From Aulosira sp. FACHB-615 (GTDB taxonomy: Bacteria; Cyanobacteriota; Cyanobacteriia; Cyanobacteriales; Nostocaceae), in the NCBI RefSeq assembly GCF_014698045.1, contig NZ_JACJSE010000005.1:186001-250000 (forward strand): a DNA stretch of 64,000 bases, in the 5' to 3' direction. The notes beneath the pieces are model-generated. The model saw only the letters and a list, made by a program, of their open reading frames with translations. It was not told the origin of the DNA and made no database searches. Position 1 is the first letter of the stretch. The number at the start of each line of letters is the position of its first letter. The position numbers were made by a program, and so were the translations under genes. Below, piece after piece: positions 42,782 through 51,932 of the stretch.

Positions 42782-44128
42782 TTATCTCCCCAATAAGTTG
42801 GGAATACCTTCACAACCGCCGGGAATGGTGGCTCTAGTTGCTTCTCCACCCCAAGCACAGCAGTAGTAACGGTTAGTTTCAGAAATTCTTTGGGCGTTGG
42901 TGAAGTCGGCATTTTCAATGACAGCACCTGTGTGTTCACCAGTTTCGTAGTTGGGTGGTTCTGAGCGGCTACGGGGTGAGGCTTTCTCTAGGGAGCCATA
43001 AAATAAACGTACTCCATTGAGGTCTGCGCCCCTAAGATTGGCATTATACAAAATGGTGCGCGAGAGGTTGGCTTTTACCAAGTCGCAATCACTCAGGTTG
43101 ACACGGACTAAATTCGCTTCACTCAAGTCAGTCCAGCGTAAATCTGTTGCGGAAAGGTCGGCTGCGGCTAACATTACACCTAAGTCAATTACACGCACAC
43201 CTTCTAGGCGGTCTTCTTCATAACCACCCATACCGTTGAGAATGGCTCGACCTAAGCGCCGATCGCGTTTTAAGGGTGTGAGTAGCTTAGAACGGGATAA
43301 AAAGCGGAGAATTTTGGCTTTACCACTACCATCAACACTACTAAAAATGGCTGCTGTGCGACCTTCTGCGATCGCTCTTTCTTGGGGCCAGTCCTCTAGT
43401 AAGCCTTCTTCATCTAACACCAAGTCAGAAACGCCCTGGAAATAAGAATCTATGGTCTGCTGTTGAGTAATGATATTTTGTTGAACTGTCAGCAAATTTT
43501 GTTGAATGGTCAGGTCTTTGGAAATTACATACTGTCGCCAAGCTACATAAACAGCAATAATGGCAATTAAAATTTGCCCCAATGCTCCAAACCATTCTGC
43601 TAATGTACCAGAAGCTTCCCAGTTGATTTTTTGCCCAAACATCAGTAAGCGATCGCCTGTACCAGAAAATTTGATCAAGCCTACCAATGCAGCGATTAAT
43701 CCCAAAAAACCAACAAACAAGGTTCTGTCTTCTGGTGTAAACCATTCTTTGAGGACATATTGCAACCAAGGCAAGAGCATCGCTAGAGATAATACCAAAG
43801 TCACCAAGGTTCCCAAAATTCCAATTATCCAGTTATTGATGATCACTCCCAGCAAAGTCATAGCGATCGCTGCTACCGTGACGATTAATGCCCTGGGTTT
43901 AACTGTAAAGTGCGGAATAGAGCGTTGTAGTACCTGAGAACGGGCTTGCTGCATAACGGCATTATTTTGCGATGATTGCAAAGATGAAATCGCCGCTAAA
44001 GCTTGTTGTGCCGTCAGTGCTTCGGGATTGACATGATTATCCATCAAGCCATGATCGAAATCGTTTGGTTCCTCTTCGGTTAAAGGTTCTGGGTTTTGGG
44101 GTTTGGGTGAGTTTGATTCAATGGACAT
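42782..44128 (-). CDS. pentapeptide repeat-containing membrane protein
   Basis: A 448-residue protein. After a soluble N-terminus (about 1-85) there are three to four membrane segments (ALIVTVAAIAMTLLGVIINN, WIIGILGTLVTLVLSLAMLL, a third near residue 140 and one near 190 in LGQILIAIIAVYVAW). A coiled segment and a pentapeptide run follow (about 315-370: ADLSATDLRWTDLSEANLVRV, NLSDCDLVKANLSRTILYNA). The C-terminus YYCCAWGGEATRATIPGG resembles the end of other cyanobacterial pentapeptide proteins. Role unknown; a signalling or scaffold function at the membrane is inferred. Confidence 0.85.
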   Translation of the reverse strand: MSIESNSPKPQNPEPLTEEEPNDFDHGLMDNHVNPEALTAQQALAAISSLQSSQNNAVMQQARSQVLQRSIPHFTVKPRALIVTVAAIAMTLLGVIINNWIIGILGTLVTLVLSLAMLLPWLQYVLKEWFTPEDRTLFVGFLGLIAALVGLIKFSGTGDRLLMFGQKINWEASGTLAEWFGALGQILIAIIAVYVAWRQYVISKDLTIQQNLLTVQQNIITQQQTIDSYFQGVSDLVLDEEGLLEDWPQERAIAEGRTAAIFSSVDGSGKAKILRFLSRSKLLTPLKRDRRLGRAILNGMGGYEEDRLEGVRVIDLGVMLAAADLSATDLRWTDLSEANLVRVNLSDCDLVKANLSRTILYNANLRGADLNGVRLFYGSLEKASPRSRSEPPNYETGEHTGAVIENADFTNAQRISETNRYYCCAWGGEATRATIPGGCEGIPNLLGR

Positions 44129-44250
44129 GCTTTCTATTCTGCCCCAGTAGACTCAGTTCAACAGCTGTTTTATGTTAACTGCTAACAGGTAGAATTCGGC
44201 ACAGGGCGATCGCTAGTATAGTAATTTGGTGTGATTATCTGTGCAGGACG

Positions 44251-44342
44251 GGAGTTGGGAGTGGGAAGTGTGGGAGGATGGTAAAGAAATCTTTCCCCCC
44301 ACACTCCCCACACTCCCCACACTCCTACACCCCTACACCCTT
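44251..44342. repeat. complementary GTGGGGA/CTCCCCACA repeats
   Basis: gtgggaagtgtgggagg (from about 44260) faces three copies of acactcccc (44297-44325) and further cctacaccc words, able to form an imperfect stem between the divergently placed pentapeptide gene start and the 3' end of the TetR gene. Confidence 0.65.
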
Positions 44343-44375
44343 GATTTTCATCTCACCGCCTAAGCCCTATTTGGA

Positions 44376-45005
44376 TTAAATCGGTGCAATCCCCAACCAA
44401 ATTGCTTCTATCAAACCCTGTACAAATGAAAACTCTACTTTTGGTTGCTGTTTTAAATCAAAGTCTGGAATAGCTTCTGTTTGGCAATGATTTGGCGAGA
44501 AATGTAGTTGTTCTGAGAGGGCGTAGTTCATCAGAGTTCCTACTAAAATATGAGCAATTATTTTGGCATTAACTGGACGCAATCTACTGAGACTAATTTC
44601 TTGTTCTAGAAAATCAGTAAGTACTTTTACATCTTGTACTGGCCCTTGTTCTTTGGTCATACAATTTTCTGGAATGGCATTGCCACGAGAACGCAACATC
44701 ATAAACCGGGGTAGGACTTCACTGTAAAATTCCAGAATTTGAAAACAGACCTGAATCAGATTTTCTTTGAGATTACCCTTGCCGCATAAGTTTTCCAATT
44801 CTTTCATCCACAAAGCCTTTTCTGGAAGCCCCATTGCCGCAAAAAACAATTCTTCTTTTGTAGAAAAACGCTTGAAAATTAAAGCCTCAGAAATACCAGC
44901 CAACTGAGCAATTTCGATTGTGGAACCACTAAAACCTTGCTGAAAGAAAACTTGGCGAGCAGCTTCTAAAATTTGCTGATTAGTAATTTTAGGTTTACGA
45001 GCCAT
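44376..45005 (-). CDS. TetR/AcrR family transcriptional regulator
   Basis: A 209-residue regulator. The N-terminal helix-turn-helix spans about residues 8-50 (NQQILEAARQVFFQQGFSGS, EIAQLAGISEALIFKRFSTK), with KEELFFAAM after it, a standard TetR DNA-binding domain. The C-terminal ligand domain is helical with no recognised ligand. No efflux or enzyme gene is directly adjacent in a divergent position, so its target cannot be inferred. Confidence 0.92.
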   Translation of the reverse strand: MARKPKITNQQILEAARQVFFQQGFSGSTIEIAQLAGISEALIFKRFSTKEELFFAAMGLPEKALWMKELENLCGKGNLKENLIQVCFQILEFYSEVLPRFMMLRSRGNAIPENCMTKEQGPVQDVKVLTDFLEQEISLSRLRPVNAKIIAHILVGTLMNYALSEQLHFSPNHCQTEAIPDFDLKQQPKVEFSFVQGLIEAIWLGIAPI

Positions 45006-45452
45006 ACAGAAGTAACTACATACTGATGAATTTATGCTTGGTTCATGCTGATGTCAATACTGGGGAGATAGGGAATGGGGAGTAGGGAATAGGGAAGGGT
45101 GCATCCACTTTCAGCACATAGCCCTCAGACTGAAGTCTGGGCTGGGGTTATACAAACTAAACTCGCCTGCGCGGGTTTTTAGATAGTCCTCGAAGTGTGT
45201 TCACTGAGCGAACTTGTACTGAGCGCAGCCGAAGTAGCCGAAGTGCGGTCACTGAGCGAAGTCGAAGTGTGGACTTTGTTTGTGTGCAAGATAAACGGCG
45301 ATTTCCAATCGTCTGGTGTTTCTCCCTAACCTTCACCACTCCCAACTCCCCACTCCCAACTCAATTAAGCTAAGGTGATGAATACAGCCATTGCTAACGA
45401 CTGTAAACTTGGCCTGTCAGCTAAAGTGGAGATCGTTTAAGCTAACTGACAG
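45006..45452. other. 447-bp intergenic region with dispersed repeats
   Basis: Holds a gggagtagggaa STRR (45063-45100), a hairpin CAGACTgaAGTCTG (about 45126-45139) related to the one at 11964, and a GC-rich tandem family with the words cactgagcgaa and gaagtagccgaagtg (45198-45270). The last 90 bp are the promoter region of the TPR gene. An open reverse frame at 45157-45345 consists of this repeat and is rejected. Confidence 0.6.
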
Positions 45453-46340
45453 ATGATTCGATTTGTGGTAAGAGGCGGTAGTGTGCCTAAACACGTTGGT
45501 TTGATTTCATTTCTGGTTGCCTGTAGTTTGTTGAGTTTACCCCAAGTAGCTCATGCACAGGCACTCGTTCCCCATACCCTGCAACTAGATCCAGCAAAAC
45601 TGGAGAAGCAAGGTTTGGCTTTAGCTCAAGAAGCAGCGCAACTCGCTCAGTTTCAGCAGATTGATTTAGCTTTACCAAGAGCGCGGTTGGCCAGCCAACT
45701 GGCTCCCAAAAATGATAAAGTTTGGTTGCTGTTGGGTGGTTTGCATTTACAAAATCGGGAATTTGAGCCGGCGCTTGCAGCTTTGAAAAAAGCACAATCG
45801 CTCAACCCTAAAAATGCCGATGTTTTTTTTGCGATGGGTTCGGCTAATTTTCAACAGAAACAGTATGATGCGGCAGTTACTAATTATCAAGCAGGTTTAA
45901 AGCTCAAACCCAATGACCCAGAAGCTTTGTTTGATTTAGGTAATGCCTACTATATGCTGGGTAAATTACCAGAGGCGATCGCCCAATATAATCAAGCTGT
46001 TGCCCAAAATAAAAAATTCTGGGCGGCAATTAATAACATTGGCTTAATTCAATACGAACAGGGTCAAACTGATGCTGCCATTAAGCAATGGCAAACGGCT
46101 ATATCTATCGATAAGCAAGCGGCTGAACCTTTATTAGCTTTAGCAGTCGCACTATATACTAAAGGCGATCGTCAACAAAGTTTGACATTGGGAGAAAACG
46201 CTTTACGTATTGATCAGCGTTACGCTGATTTAGATTTTTTAAAAGAAAATCTTTGGGGTGAACGTTTACTAACTGATACTAAGAAATTTTTAGAACTGCC
46301 CCGCATTCAAGCAGCTCTACAGCAACAGCCAACGCAGTAA
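45453..46340 (+). CDS. exported TPR protein
   Basis: A 295-residue protein with a signal peptide (LISFLVACSLLSLPQVAHAQ, cleavage after AHA near residue 35). Then come about five canonical TPRs (VWLLLGGLHLQNREFEPALAA, VFFAMGSANFQQKQYDAAVTN, ALFDLGNAYYMLGKLPEAIAQ). Such proteins act as scaffolds in the periplasm or thylakoid lumen. It is unrelated in its N-terminus to the two ATPase-linked TPR proteins. No operon partner. A bidirectional terminator follows at 46519. Confidence 0.87.
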   Translation: MIRFVVRGGSVPKHVGLISFLVACSLLSLPQVAHAQALVPHTLQLDPAKLEKQGLALAQEAAQLAQFQQIDLALPRARLASQLAPKNDKVWLLLGGLHLQNREFEPALAALKKAQSLNPKNADVFFAMGSANFQQKQYDAAVTNYQAGLKLKPNDPEALFDLGNAYYMLGKLPEAIAQYNQAVAQNKKFWAAINNIGLIQYEQGQTDAAIKQWQTAISIDKQAAEPLLALAVALYTKGDRQQSLTLGENALRIDQRYADLDFLKENLWGERLLTDTKKFLELPRIQAALQQQPTQ

Positions 46341-46341
46341 G

Positions 46342-46462
46342 GAGTGCTGAGTGCTGAGTTGAAAGTGCTGAGTCAAAAGACCGCTACGCGGTGTAGGGCA
46401 TTTACCAAATATGATGGTTCTGATGATTAATCTCGACTCTTACTCAGCACTCAGCACTTTTT
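46342..46462. repeat. 7-bp tandem repeats (GTGCTGA and complement)
   Basis: gagtgctgagtgctgagt (46343-46360) and tcagcactcagcactttt (46443-46460) are complementary and can pair to form a long stem enclosing about 80 nt. Confidence 0.8.
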
Positions 46463-46518
46463 TCTCACTACTACTTGCGGAAAAACGTATCTTATAGTAC
46501 ACATATACTAGATAAAAG

Positions 46519-46563
46519 GAAAATATTCGCCCAAAAACACTGTGCTTTCGGGCGAATATTTTC
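46519..46563. terminator. bidirectional terminator hairpin
   Basis: GAAAATATTCGCCC (46519-46532) and GGGCGAATATTTTC (46550-46563) are perfect 14-bp arms with a GC-rich inner stem and flanking A/T tracts. It sits between the convergent TPR and response-regulator genes. Confidence 0.88.
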
Positions 46564-46588
46564 ACAGAGTCTAGTTAATTCCTAGCGG

Positions 46589-46987
46589 TCATGAATGGGG
46601 AAGCAGTGCCATGATTTGGTCAACAAATTGTTGGTGGTCAACAACAGGCTTAGAGATGTAACCGTCAGCGCCGCTTTGCTTGAGGAAGTTCTCGCGATCG
46701 CCTTCCATCGCGTGTGCAGTCACTAAAATGATCGGTAATTTGGCTGTTTGTGGATCAGCCTTTAACATTTGGGTAATTTTGATACCATCAACAGATTTAC
46801 CTTGATAGACACTTCTAGACAAAGAAACATCCATTAAAATTAAGTCGGCGTTCCCAGACTGAGCAATTTGGATTACTTCTTCGACATTTTCGGTATGTTT
46901 TACATCTAGTCCACCGCGCTTAGTCAAAATTTTGGAAAAAACGCGAGCATTAATTAGATCGTCTTCAACAATTAAAACTGTTTTCAT
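46589..46987 (-). CDS. single-domain response regulator (CheY-like)
   Basis: A 132-residue receiver domain without an output domain. The acidic pair is in TVLIVEDDLINARV, the phospho-acceptor aspartate in ADLILMDVSLS, the conserved Thr/Ser in LPIILVTAHAM, and the lysine in GADGYISKPV. An unusual loop (RSVYQGKSVDGIKI) follows the aspartate, as in CheY-like regulators of hybrid-kinase pathways in cyanobacteria. ATG 46987 is chosen; GTG at 47059 would add 24 non-conserved residues. No histidine kinase is adjacent. Confidence 0.9.
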   Translation of the reverse strand: MKTVLIVEDDLINARVFSKILTKRGGLDVKHTENVEEVIQIAQSGNADLILMDVSLSRSVYQGKSVDGIKITQMLKADPQTAKLPIILVTAHAMEGDRENFLKQSGADGYISKPVVDHQQFVDQIMALLPHS

Positions 46988-47214
46988 GAGAATTTTATTA
47001 ATAGAGGTTAAGGGAAGAATGCACTGAGCAGCAAAGTTGTCTAGCTCTTTTTTAATCACTAATGTATGTTCCCGTCATCAAGGATAATACTACTGCCGTT
47101 TATCCTGTGGCTAACAAGATTGTGTTAGGAATGTCTTTTCATCCGTTATGCTGTGTTTGCTGCATTGTTCAGTTATAGAGATTTTTGTGTAGTTAACTTT
47201 CAGGGAAAAAACTC

Positions 47215-49737
47215 ATGGCAAAACAGTTAAACCTTCTCTCAACGGGACAGGTAATTACAACAGCCTTGCACACCGAGATGCAAAGGTCTTATCTAGAATA
47301 TGCCATGAGTGTGATTGTTGGGCGAGCTTTGCCAGATGTCCGCGATGGCTTAAAGCCTGTGCATCGGCGCATTTTATATGCCATGCACGAACTAGGTTTA
47401 ACACCAGACAGACCGTATCGTAAATGTGCGCGTGTGGTGGGTGATGTACTAGGTAAATACCACCCCCACGGTGATCAAGCAGTTTATGATGCTTTGGTGA
47501 GGTTGGTGCAAGATTTTTCCAGCCGTTATCCTTTACTAGCAGGACATGGCAATTTTGGCAGCGTGGATAATGACCCACCAGCCGCCATGCGTTACACCGA
47601 AACTCGTTTAGCATCCATTAGCCATGAGGGGATGCTGACAGAAATCGGTGAAGAAACTGTAGAATTTATCGGCAACTTTGATAATTCCCAGCAAGAACCC
47701 ACAGTATTACCTGCACAGTTACCCTTTTTGTTACTCAATGGTTGTGCGGGAATTGCTGTGGGTATGGCCACGAATATTCCGCCGCACAATTTGGGGGAAA
47801 TTGTTGATGGCTTAATTGCTTTAATCGACCAGCCAGATTTAGCGGATGAAAAGTTATTAGAGTTAATTCCAGGGCCAGACTTTCCTACTGGTGGGGAAAT
47901 TGTGGGTGATGCAGGCATTAGAGAAGCATACACCACAGGTAAAGGTGGAATTATCTTACGGGGTGTTGCCCAAATTGAAGAAGTTGCTGGCGGGAAGGGA
48001 ACAAAGCGCCGGACAGCCATTGTAATTACGGAATTGCCTTATCAAGTGAATAAGGCTGGCTGGATTGAAAAGGTCGCAGAGTTAGTTAACCAAGGACGCT
48101 TGCAGGGTATTTCTGATATTCGTGATGAAAGCGATCGCGAAGGGATGCGGGTAGTCATTGAACTCAAACGTGATACAAATCCCCAAGAAGTATTGCAACA
48201 TTTGTATCATCAAACTGCTTTACAAACTAATTTTGGGGCAATTTTACTGGCAATTGTCGAAGGACAACCCCGGCAATTAAGCCTGCGTCAATTGTTACAA
48301 GAGTTTCTCAATTTCCGAGAAGCAACCCTCAACCGTCGCTATAGTTACGAATTAGGTAAAGCTGAAAGTCGCTTGCATATAGTTGAGGGTTTACTCAAAG
48401 CCTTATCTCAAGTCGATGAAGTGATTAGCATTTTGCGCCAAGCTGCTGACGGTAGTACAGCCAAAATGAATTTGAGTAGCCAGTTAAATTTAAGTGAGAC
48501 GCAAGCAGACGCAATTTTAGCTATGCCTTTGCGGCGCTTAACAAGTTTAGAACAACAGAATTTGCAGCAAGAATTTGAGCAACTCACTTCACAAATTGCC
48601 TTATTGCAAAACTTACTTAGCGATCGCCGGGAATTGTTAAAGTCACTGAAAAAAGATTTGCGATCGCTCAAGCGCAAGTATAATGATCCGCGACGTACTA
48701 AGCTAGGCCTCAGCGTAGCCGAGGAATTCCCAAAAAGCAAAACAGCAGAAGGTTCTAGAAGTCGTAAAACCGAAGAAACTGAAGAAAGTCCCGCCATCGA
48801 ACAGCCTGCGGAAGACGCAATTCTGGAGTTTACCCAACGGGGTTATGTCCGTCGCCTAGCCACCACTGGGAAAAAATCAAAAGTAGAAAATGGTCTACCA
48901 GACAATGATTTCCTCATCCAAACGGAATTAACCGATACAAACCAAGATTTACTCATTCTGACCAGTGGTGGCAAAGTTTATCCTGTGCGAGTCGGCGACA
49001 TTCCCTTAACTACGGGTCGTTCTCCACGGGGAACACCATTAATTACCACACTCACCACTACAGCCCAAGGCAGTCAAGAACCTGTTGTCAGCCGCTTTTT
49101 ATTACCAGCAGATTTCGACTCCAAGCAAATGATTCTCCTGACAAAACAAGGCAGAATCAAGCGGTTATCTTTGGCAGAATTTACTAACCTGACTCGTCGC
49201 GGAATCACAATTGTCAAACTCAAAGACGATGATGAATTGTTATTTACTCAGTTCACCACCACAGGAGAACATTTAATTTTAGCTAGTTCCGGTGGGCGAT
49301 TATTGCGGTTTGCGGTGAATGACGAACAGTTAACTGTTATGGGTAGAACCGCGATGGGTTTACAAGCCTTTCGACTGTTGCGAAATCAGCAGATGGTTGG
49401 CTGTGCAACTGTGGGTAAAGATGACCAATTGCTGTTAGTGACTCAACAAGGATACGCCAAGCGGATGCCCGCAAGTCAATTAAGAGCAGCGAACCGTGGC
49501 GATTTAGGTACACAAGCACTGAAGTTTGCGAGTAAAACCGACAACTTAGCCAGTATGGTGAAGGCAACTACCCCAGAAGTCGCACTCATCACCAATAAAG
49601 AGCGTGTAGTCCGGCTAACTGTAGATACAGTCCCGGTTTTGACTAGAGATACAACAGGCGAAAGCATTCTGCAACTCAATCGAGATGAGAAAATTATTGC
49701 TGTTGTTGATGTGCGCTCTCATCTGGTTCAGTCTTGA
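47215..49737 (+). CDS. DNA topoisomerase (ATP-hydrolysing) subunit A, GyrA/ParC type
   Basis: An 840-residue type IIA topoisomerase breakage-reunion subunit. The catalytic tyrosine is Tyr127 in AAMRYTETRL. The N-terminal ALPDVRDGLKPVHRRILYAM and the quinolone-pocket region YHPHGDQAVYDALVRL are intact. The coiled-coil tower and a six-bladed beta-pinwheel follow. I cannot find a GyrA box (QRRGGRG): the first blade reads QRGYVRRLATTGKKSKVENG. That makes a ParC-like or divergent GyrA2 role likely, since the GyrA box is needed for DNA wrapping by gyrase. A separate, GyrA-box-containing paralogue is expected elsewhere. It may pair with the GyrB at 53739, but the genes are not adjacent. Confidence 0.9.
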   Translation: MAKQLNLLSTGQVITTALHTEMQRSYLEYAMSVIVGRALPDVRDGLKPVHRRILYAMHELGLTPDRPYRKCARVVGDVLGKYHPHGDQAVYDALVRLVQDFSSRYPLLAGHGNFGSVDNDPPAAMRYTETRLASISHEGMLTEIGEETVEFIGNFDNSQQEPTVLPAQLPFLLLNGCAGIAVGMATNIPPHNLGEIVDGLIALIDQPDLADEKLLELIPGPDFPTGGEIVGDAGIREAYTTGKGGIILRGVAQIEEVAGGKGTKRRTAIVITELPYQVNKAGWIEKVAELVNQGRLQGISDIRDESDREGMRVVIELKRDTNPQEVLQHLYHQTALQTNFGAILLAIVEGQPRQLSLRQLLQEFLNFREATLNRRYSYELGKAESRLHIVEGLLKALSQVDEVISILRQAADGSTAKMNLSSQLNLSETQADAILAMPLRRLTSLEQQNLQQEFEQLTSQIALLQNLLSDRRELLKSLKKDLRSLKRKYNDPRRTKLGLSVAEEFPKSKTAEGSRSRKTEETEESPAIEQPAEDAILEFTQRGYVRRLATTGKKSKVENGLPDNDFLIQTELTDTNQDLLILTSGGKVYPVRVGDIPLTTGRSPRGTPLITTLTTTAQGSQEPVVSRFLLPADFDSKQMILLTKQGRIKRLSLAEFTNLTRRGITIVKLKDDDELLFTQFTTTGEHLILASSGGRLLRFAVNDEQLTVMGRTAMGLQAFRLLRNQQMVGCATVGKDDQLLLVTQQGYAKRMPASQLRAANRGDLGTQALKFASKTDNLASMVKATTPEVALITNKERVVRLTVDTVPVLTRDTTGESILQLNRDEKIIAVVDVRSHLVQS

Positions 49738-50274
49738 TTCGTAAGAATTCAGTAGTCAAAATATAGGAAAAATCAGAAAAAATTATTGAAGAAGAACTCA
49801 GCAGTCAGAATTCACAAATCAGAACAAGAGTGTGTAGCGGATTTATGATTGCGGAACTCCCATAGCAGTGCTAAATCATTCGTGAAATTTCCTTTCTTTT
49901 CCTTCCTCTCTTTCTTTGTGTCCTACCCTGCGGGAAGCCGCTATCGCGTCTATGCGTCCTTTGCGGTTCGTTAAAAAGAATACTTTTTCACAACTCAGAT
50001 AGGATTGCTATATCAAATTTACAGATTAATGATCAACCGGAAGAGAGATTTTTCCGGTTATTTGTTTTGTTAACTAATACATAATCTGCCCCATACCTTC
50101 ATTGTTTATCAGAGCAAACAGTTTTTTGTCTCTACACAATTTATTGGTATGAGAATAGTTCGGTGCGATCGCACTTTGGTGAATATCAACAAATGTTGCA
50201 TTTCTTAAAAAAGTTGTTATATTAGTTTACATAAGGCAATAAATCTTGAGTAAATCCAGTTTGGAGTTTTAACA
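49738..50274. other. 537-bp intergenic region before hli
   Basis: The left part has aattcagtagtcaaaa and agtcagaattcacaaatcag words and a GC-rich repeat (cctaccctgcgggaagccgc, 49920-49960) of a dispersed family. The right part is the hli promoter with the HLR1-like operator at 50216. No gene seen. Confidence 0.55.
50216..50233 (+). promoter_or_regulatory. HLR1-like operator (RpaB box) upstream of hli
   Basis: The sequence GTTATATTAGTTTACATA matches the HLR1 consensus (G/T)TTACA(T/A)(T/A)NN(G/T)TTACA(T/A)(T/A) at all but one defined position (T for C in the first half). It lies about 40 bp before the hli start codon. In cyanobacteria RpaB binds HLR1 to control high-light genes, hli among them. 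Confidence 0.7.
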
Positions 50275-50457
50275 ATGACTAACACAACCACAAAAATCAC
50301 CGCTCCTGTAGTTGAAGATCGTAATGCTTGGCGTTGGGGTTTTACTCCACAAGCAGAAATTTGGAATGGTCGTTTAGCAATGATTGGCTTTTTAGCTGCG
50401 GTGTTGATTGAATTATTTTCTGGTCAAGGCTTCCTACATTTCTGGGGAATTCTTTAA
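50275..50457 (+). CDS. hli: high light-inducible protein (Hlip/SCP)
   Basis: A 60-residue one-helix member of the light-harvesting-like family. The transmembrane helix carries the chlorophyll-binding signature in AEIWNGRLAMIGFLAAVLIE, with the conserved Glu, Asn and Arg. Hlips bind chlorophyll and carotenoid, associate with photosystem II assembly intermediates and dissipate excess energy. The start ATG at 50275 has GGAG eight or so bases upstream. An HLR1-like operator sits upstream and a strong terminator downstream, so it is a monocistronic, probably RpaB-controlled stress gene. Confidence 0.95.
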   Translation: MTNTTTKITAPVVEDRNAWRWGFTPQAEIWNGRLAMIGFLAAVLIELFSGQGFLHFWGIL

Positions 50458-50501
50458 GTTTTAAGTAACGAACTCACTTTTTTAAGAATATGAAAAATAA
50501 A

Positions 50502-50528
50502 AACCTGGTAGCAATTAACTACCAGGTT
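50502..50528 (+). terminator. Rho-independent terminator of hli
   Basis: AACCTGGTAG and CTACCAGGTT form perfect 10-bp arms around a 7-nt loop, followed by GTTTATTCTTGTT. It lies 44 bp past the hli stop. Confidence 0.88.
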
Positions 50529-50699
50529 GTTTATTCTTGTTATTTGTCCTTAGTCAATAGTCATTTGTTAGAAACTGATGACTATTAATTGTTGAATCTC
50601 CAAATTTGAGATTTTAAATTTTGGACTTTGGATTATTAGTTCAGACCCCTTTCCTTGGAGTTGGAGTAAATCTAAAATCCAAAATCTAAAATTGGTTGA

Positions 50700-51875
50700 C
50701 TACCGAATATATTCCTTGAGGACACTATTACGGTTGGGGTGGCGTAATTTGCGGAGGGCTTTGGCTTCAATTTGACGAATACGTTCGCGGGTAACGTTGA
50801 AAATTTGGCCAATTTCTTCCAGGGTTTTCATCCGTCCATCATCCAAGCCGTAACGCAGTCTAAGAACATCGCGTTCGCGGGGGCTGAGGCTATCCAGAAC
50901 TTTTTCTAAATCTTCCCGCAACAAGTTCTTAGAAACTTGATCTTCTGGGGTTTCACCATCAGATTCAATAAAATCACCCAAGCGAGAATCTTCTTCTTTA
51001 CCAATGGGGGTTTCTAAGGAAATTGGTAGCTGTGCAGATTTAGCAATAAACCGCAGTTTCTCGATGGTCATTTCCATCCGAGTCGCAATTTCTTCTTCTG
51101 TAGGTTTGCGACCCATTTCTTGAGAAAGTAGCTTGGTGGTTTTCTTAATCCGGGATATAGTTTCGTAAAGGTGAACTGGTAGGCGGATAGTCCGAGATTG
51201 ATCAGCGATCGCTCTGGTGATGGCCTGACGAATCCACCATGTAGCGTAGGTGGAGAATTTATAACCTTTTTCGTGGTCGAATTTTTCCGCCGCACGAATC
51301 AAACCAAGGCTACCTTCTTGAATTAAGTCTTGGAATGATAAACCACGGTTCATGTATTTCTTCGCAATCGAAACCACCAACCGGAGGTTTGACTGCACCA
51401 TTTTATCTTTTGCTCTCCGGCCAATGTGCAGACGATAACGAAAAGCTGGCAACGGCAATTGTACTGCTTCTGCCCATTCACTATCACGGGGATCGCGATC
51501 TAACTGTTCTGAGAGTCTTTCTCTGACTCTTTCTAATTCCAGTAAATCGGCGATTTTCCGTGCTAATTCAATTTCTTCATCAGCCCGCAATAAGCGAATT
51601 CGCCCAATTTCTTGCAAGTAAAGACGAATTGAATCTTCGGTGTAATGCTTTTTCTTGCTTTGTGTGCGACGACGCGATTTAGCGGCTTTTCCAGACTTTG
51701 CGTCGTCCTCATCAGACTGAGGCTCTAAAAATTCATCCATGTCGCCGTCATCAACGAGAAGCAAGTCATCCTCTTCTTCGATCAGGAGGTCTTCTAACTC
51801 CTCGAAATCAGGCTGATTTATTATTTCTAGGTCAGGCTGATAATTGCTTTCGAGTACGTTGTTAGCCTGGTTCAT
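50700..51875 (-). CDS. sigA: RNA polymerase primary sigma factor SigA (RpoD)
   Basis: A 391-residue sigma-70 group 1 factor. After an acidic N-terminus (about residues 25-60) and a basic stretch come region 1.2/2.1 (DSIRLYLQEIGRIRLLRADE), region 2 with SNLRLVVSIAKKYMNRGLSF and the -10 recognition helix YATWWIRQAITRAIADQSRT, region 3 (EMGRKPTEEEIATRMEM), and region 4 with the -35 helix VTRERIRQIEAKALRKLRHP. This length and a complete region 4 fit the cyanobacterial housekeeping sigma factor, which drives vegetative transcription. A long upstream leader region (see 51876-53738) may carry several promoters, as known for cyanobacterial sigA. Confidence 0.95.
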   Translation of the reverse strand: MNQANNVLESNYQPDLEIINQPDFEELEDLLIEEEDDLLLVDDGDMDEFLEPQSDEDDAKSGKAAKSRRRTQSKKKHYTEDSIRLYLQEIGRIRLLRADEEIELARKIADLLELERVRERLSEQLDRDPRDSEWAEAVQLPLPAFRYRLHIGRRAKDKMVQSNLRLVVSIAKKYMNRGLSFQDLIQEGSLGLIRAAEKFDHEKGYKFSTYATWWIRQAITRAIADQSRTIRLPVHLYETISRIKKTTKLLSQEMGRKPTEEEIATRMEMTIEKLRFIAKSAQLPISLETPIGKEEDSRLGDFIESDGETPEDQVSKNLLREDLEKVLDSLSPRERDVLRLRYGLDDGRMKTLEEIGQIFNVTRERIRQIEAKALRKLRHPNRNSVLKEYIR

Positions 51876-51932
51876 GCCGCGTTCCTCATGCTCCTTGCAG
51901 AATCAATTACTTCAATTACTCAAGATGTATTT

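Noticed and set aside
45157..45345. Reverse 62-codon ORF
   Set aside because: Composed entirely of the GC-rich dispersed repeat (repeated RSV/RLRSV peptide).
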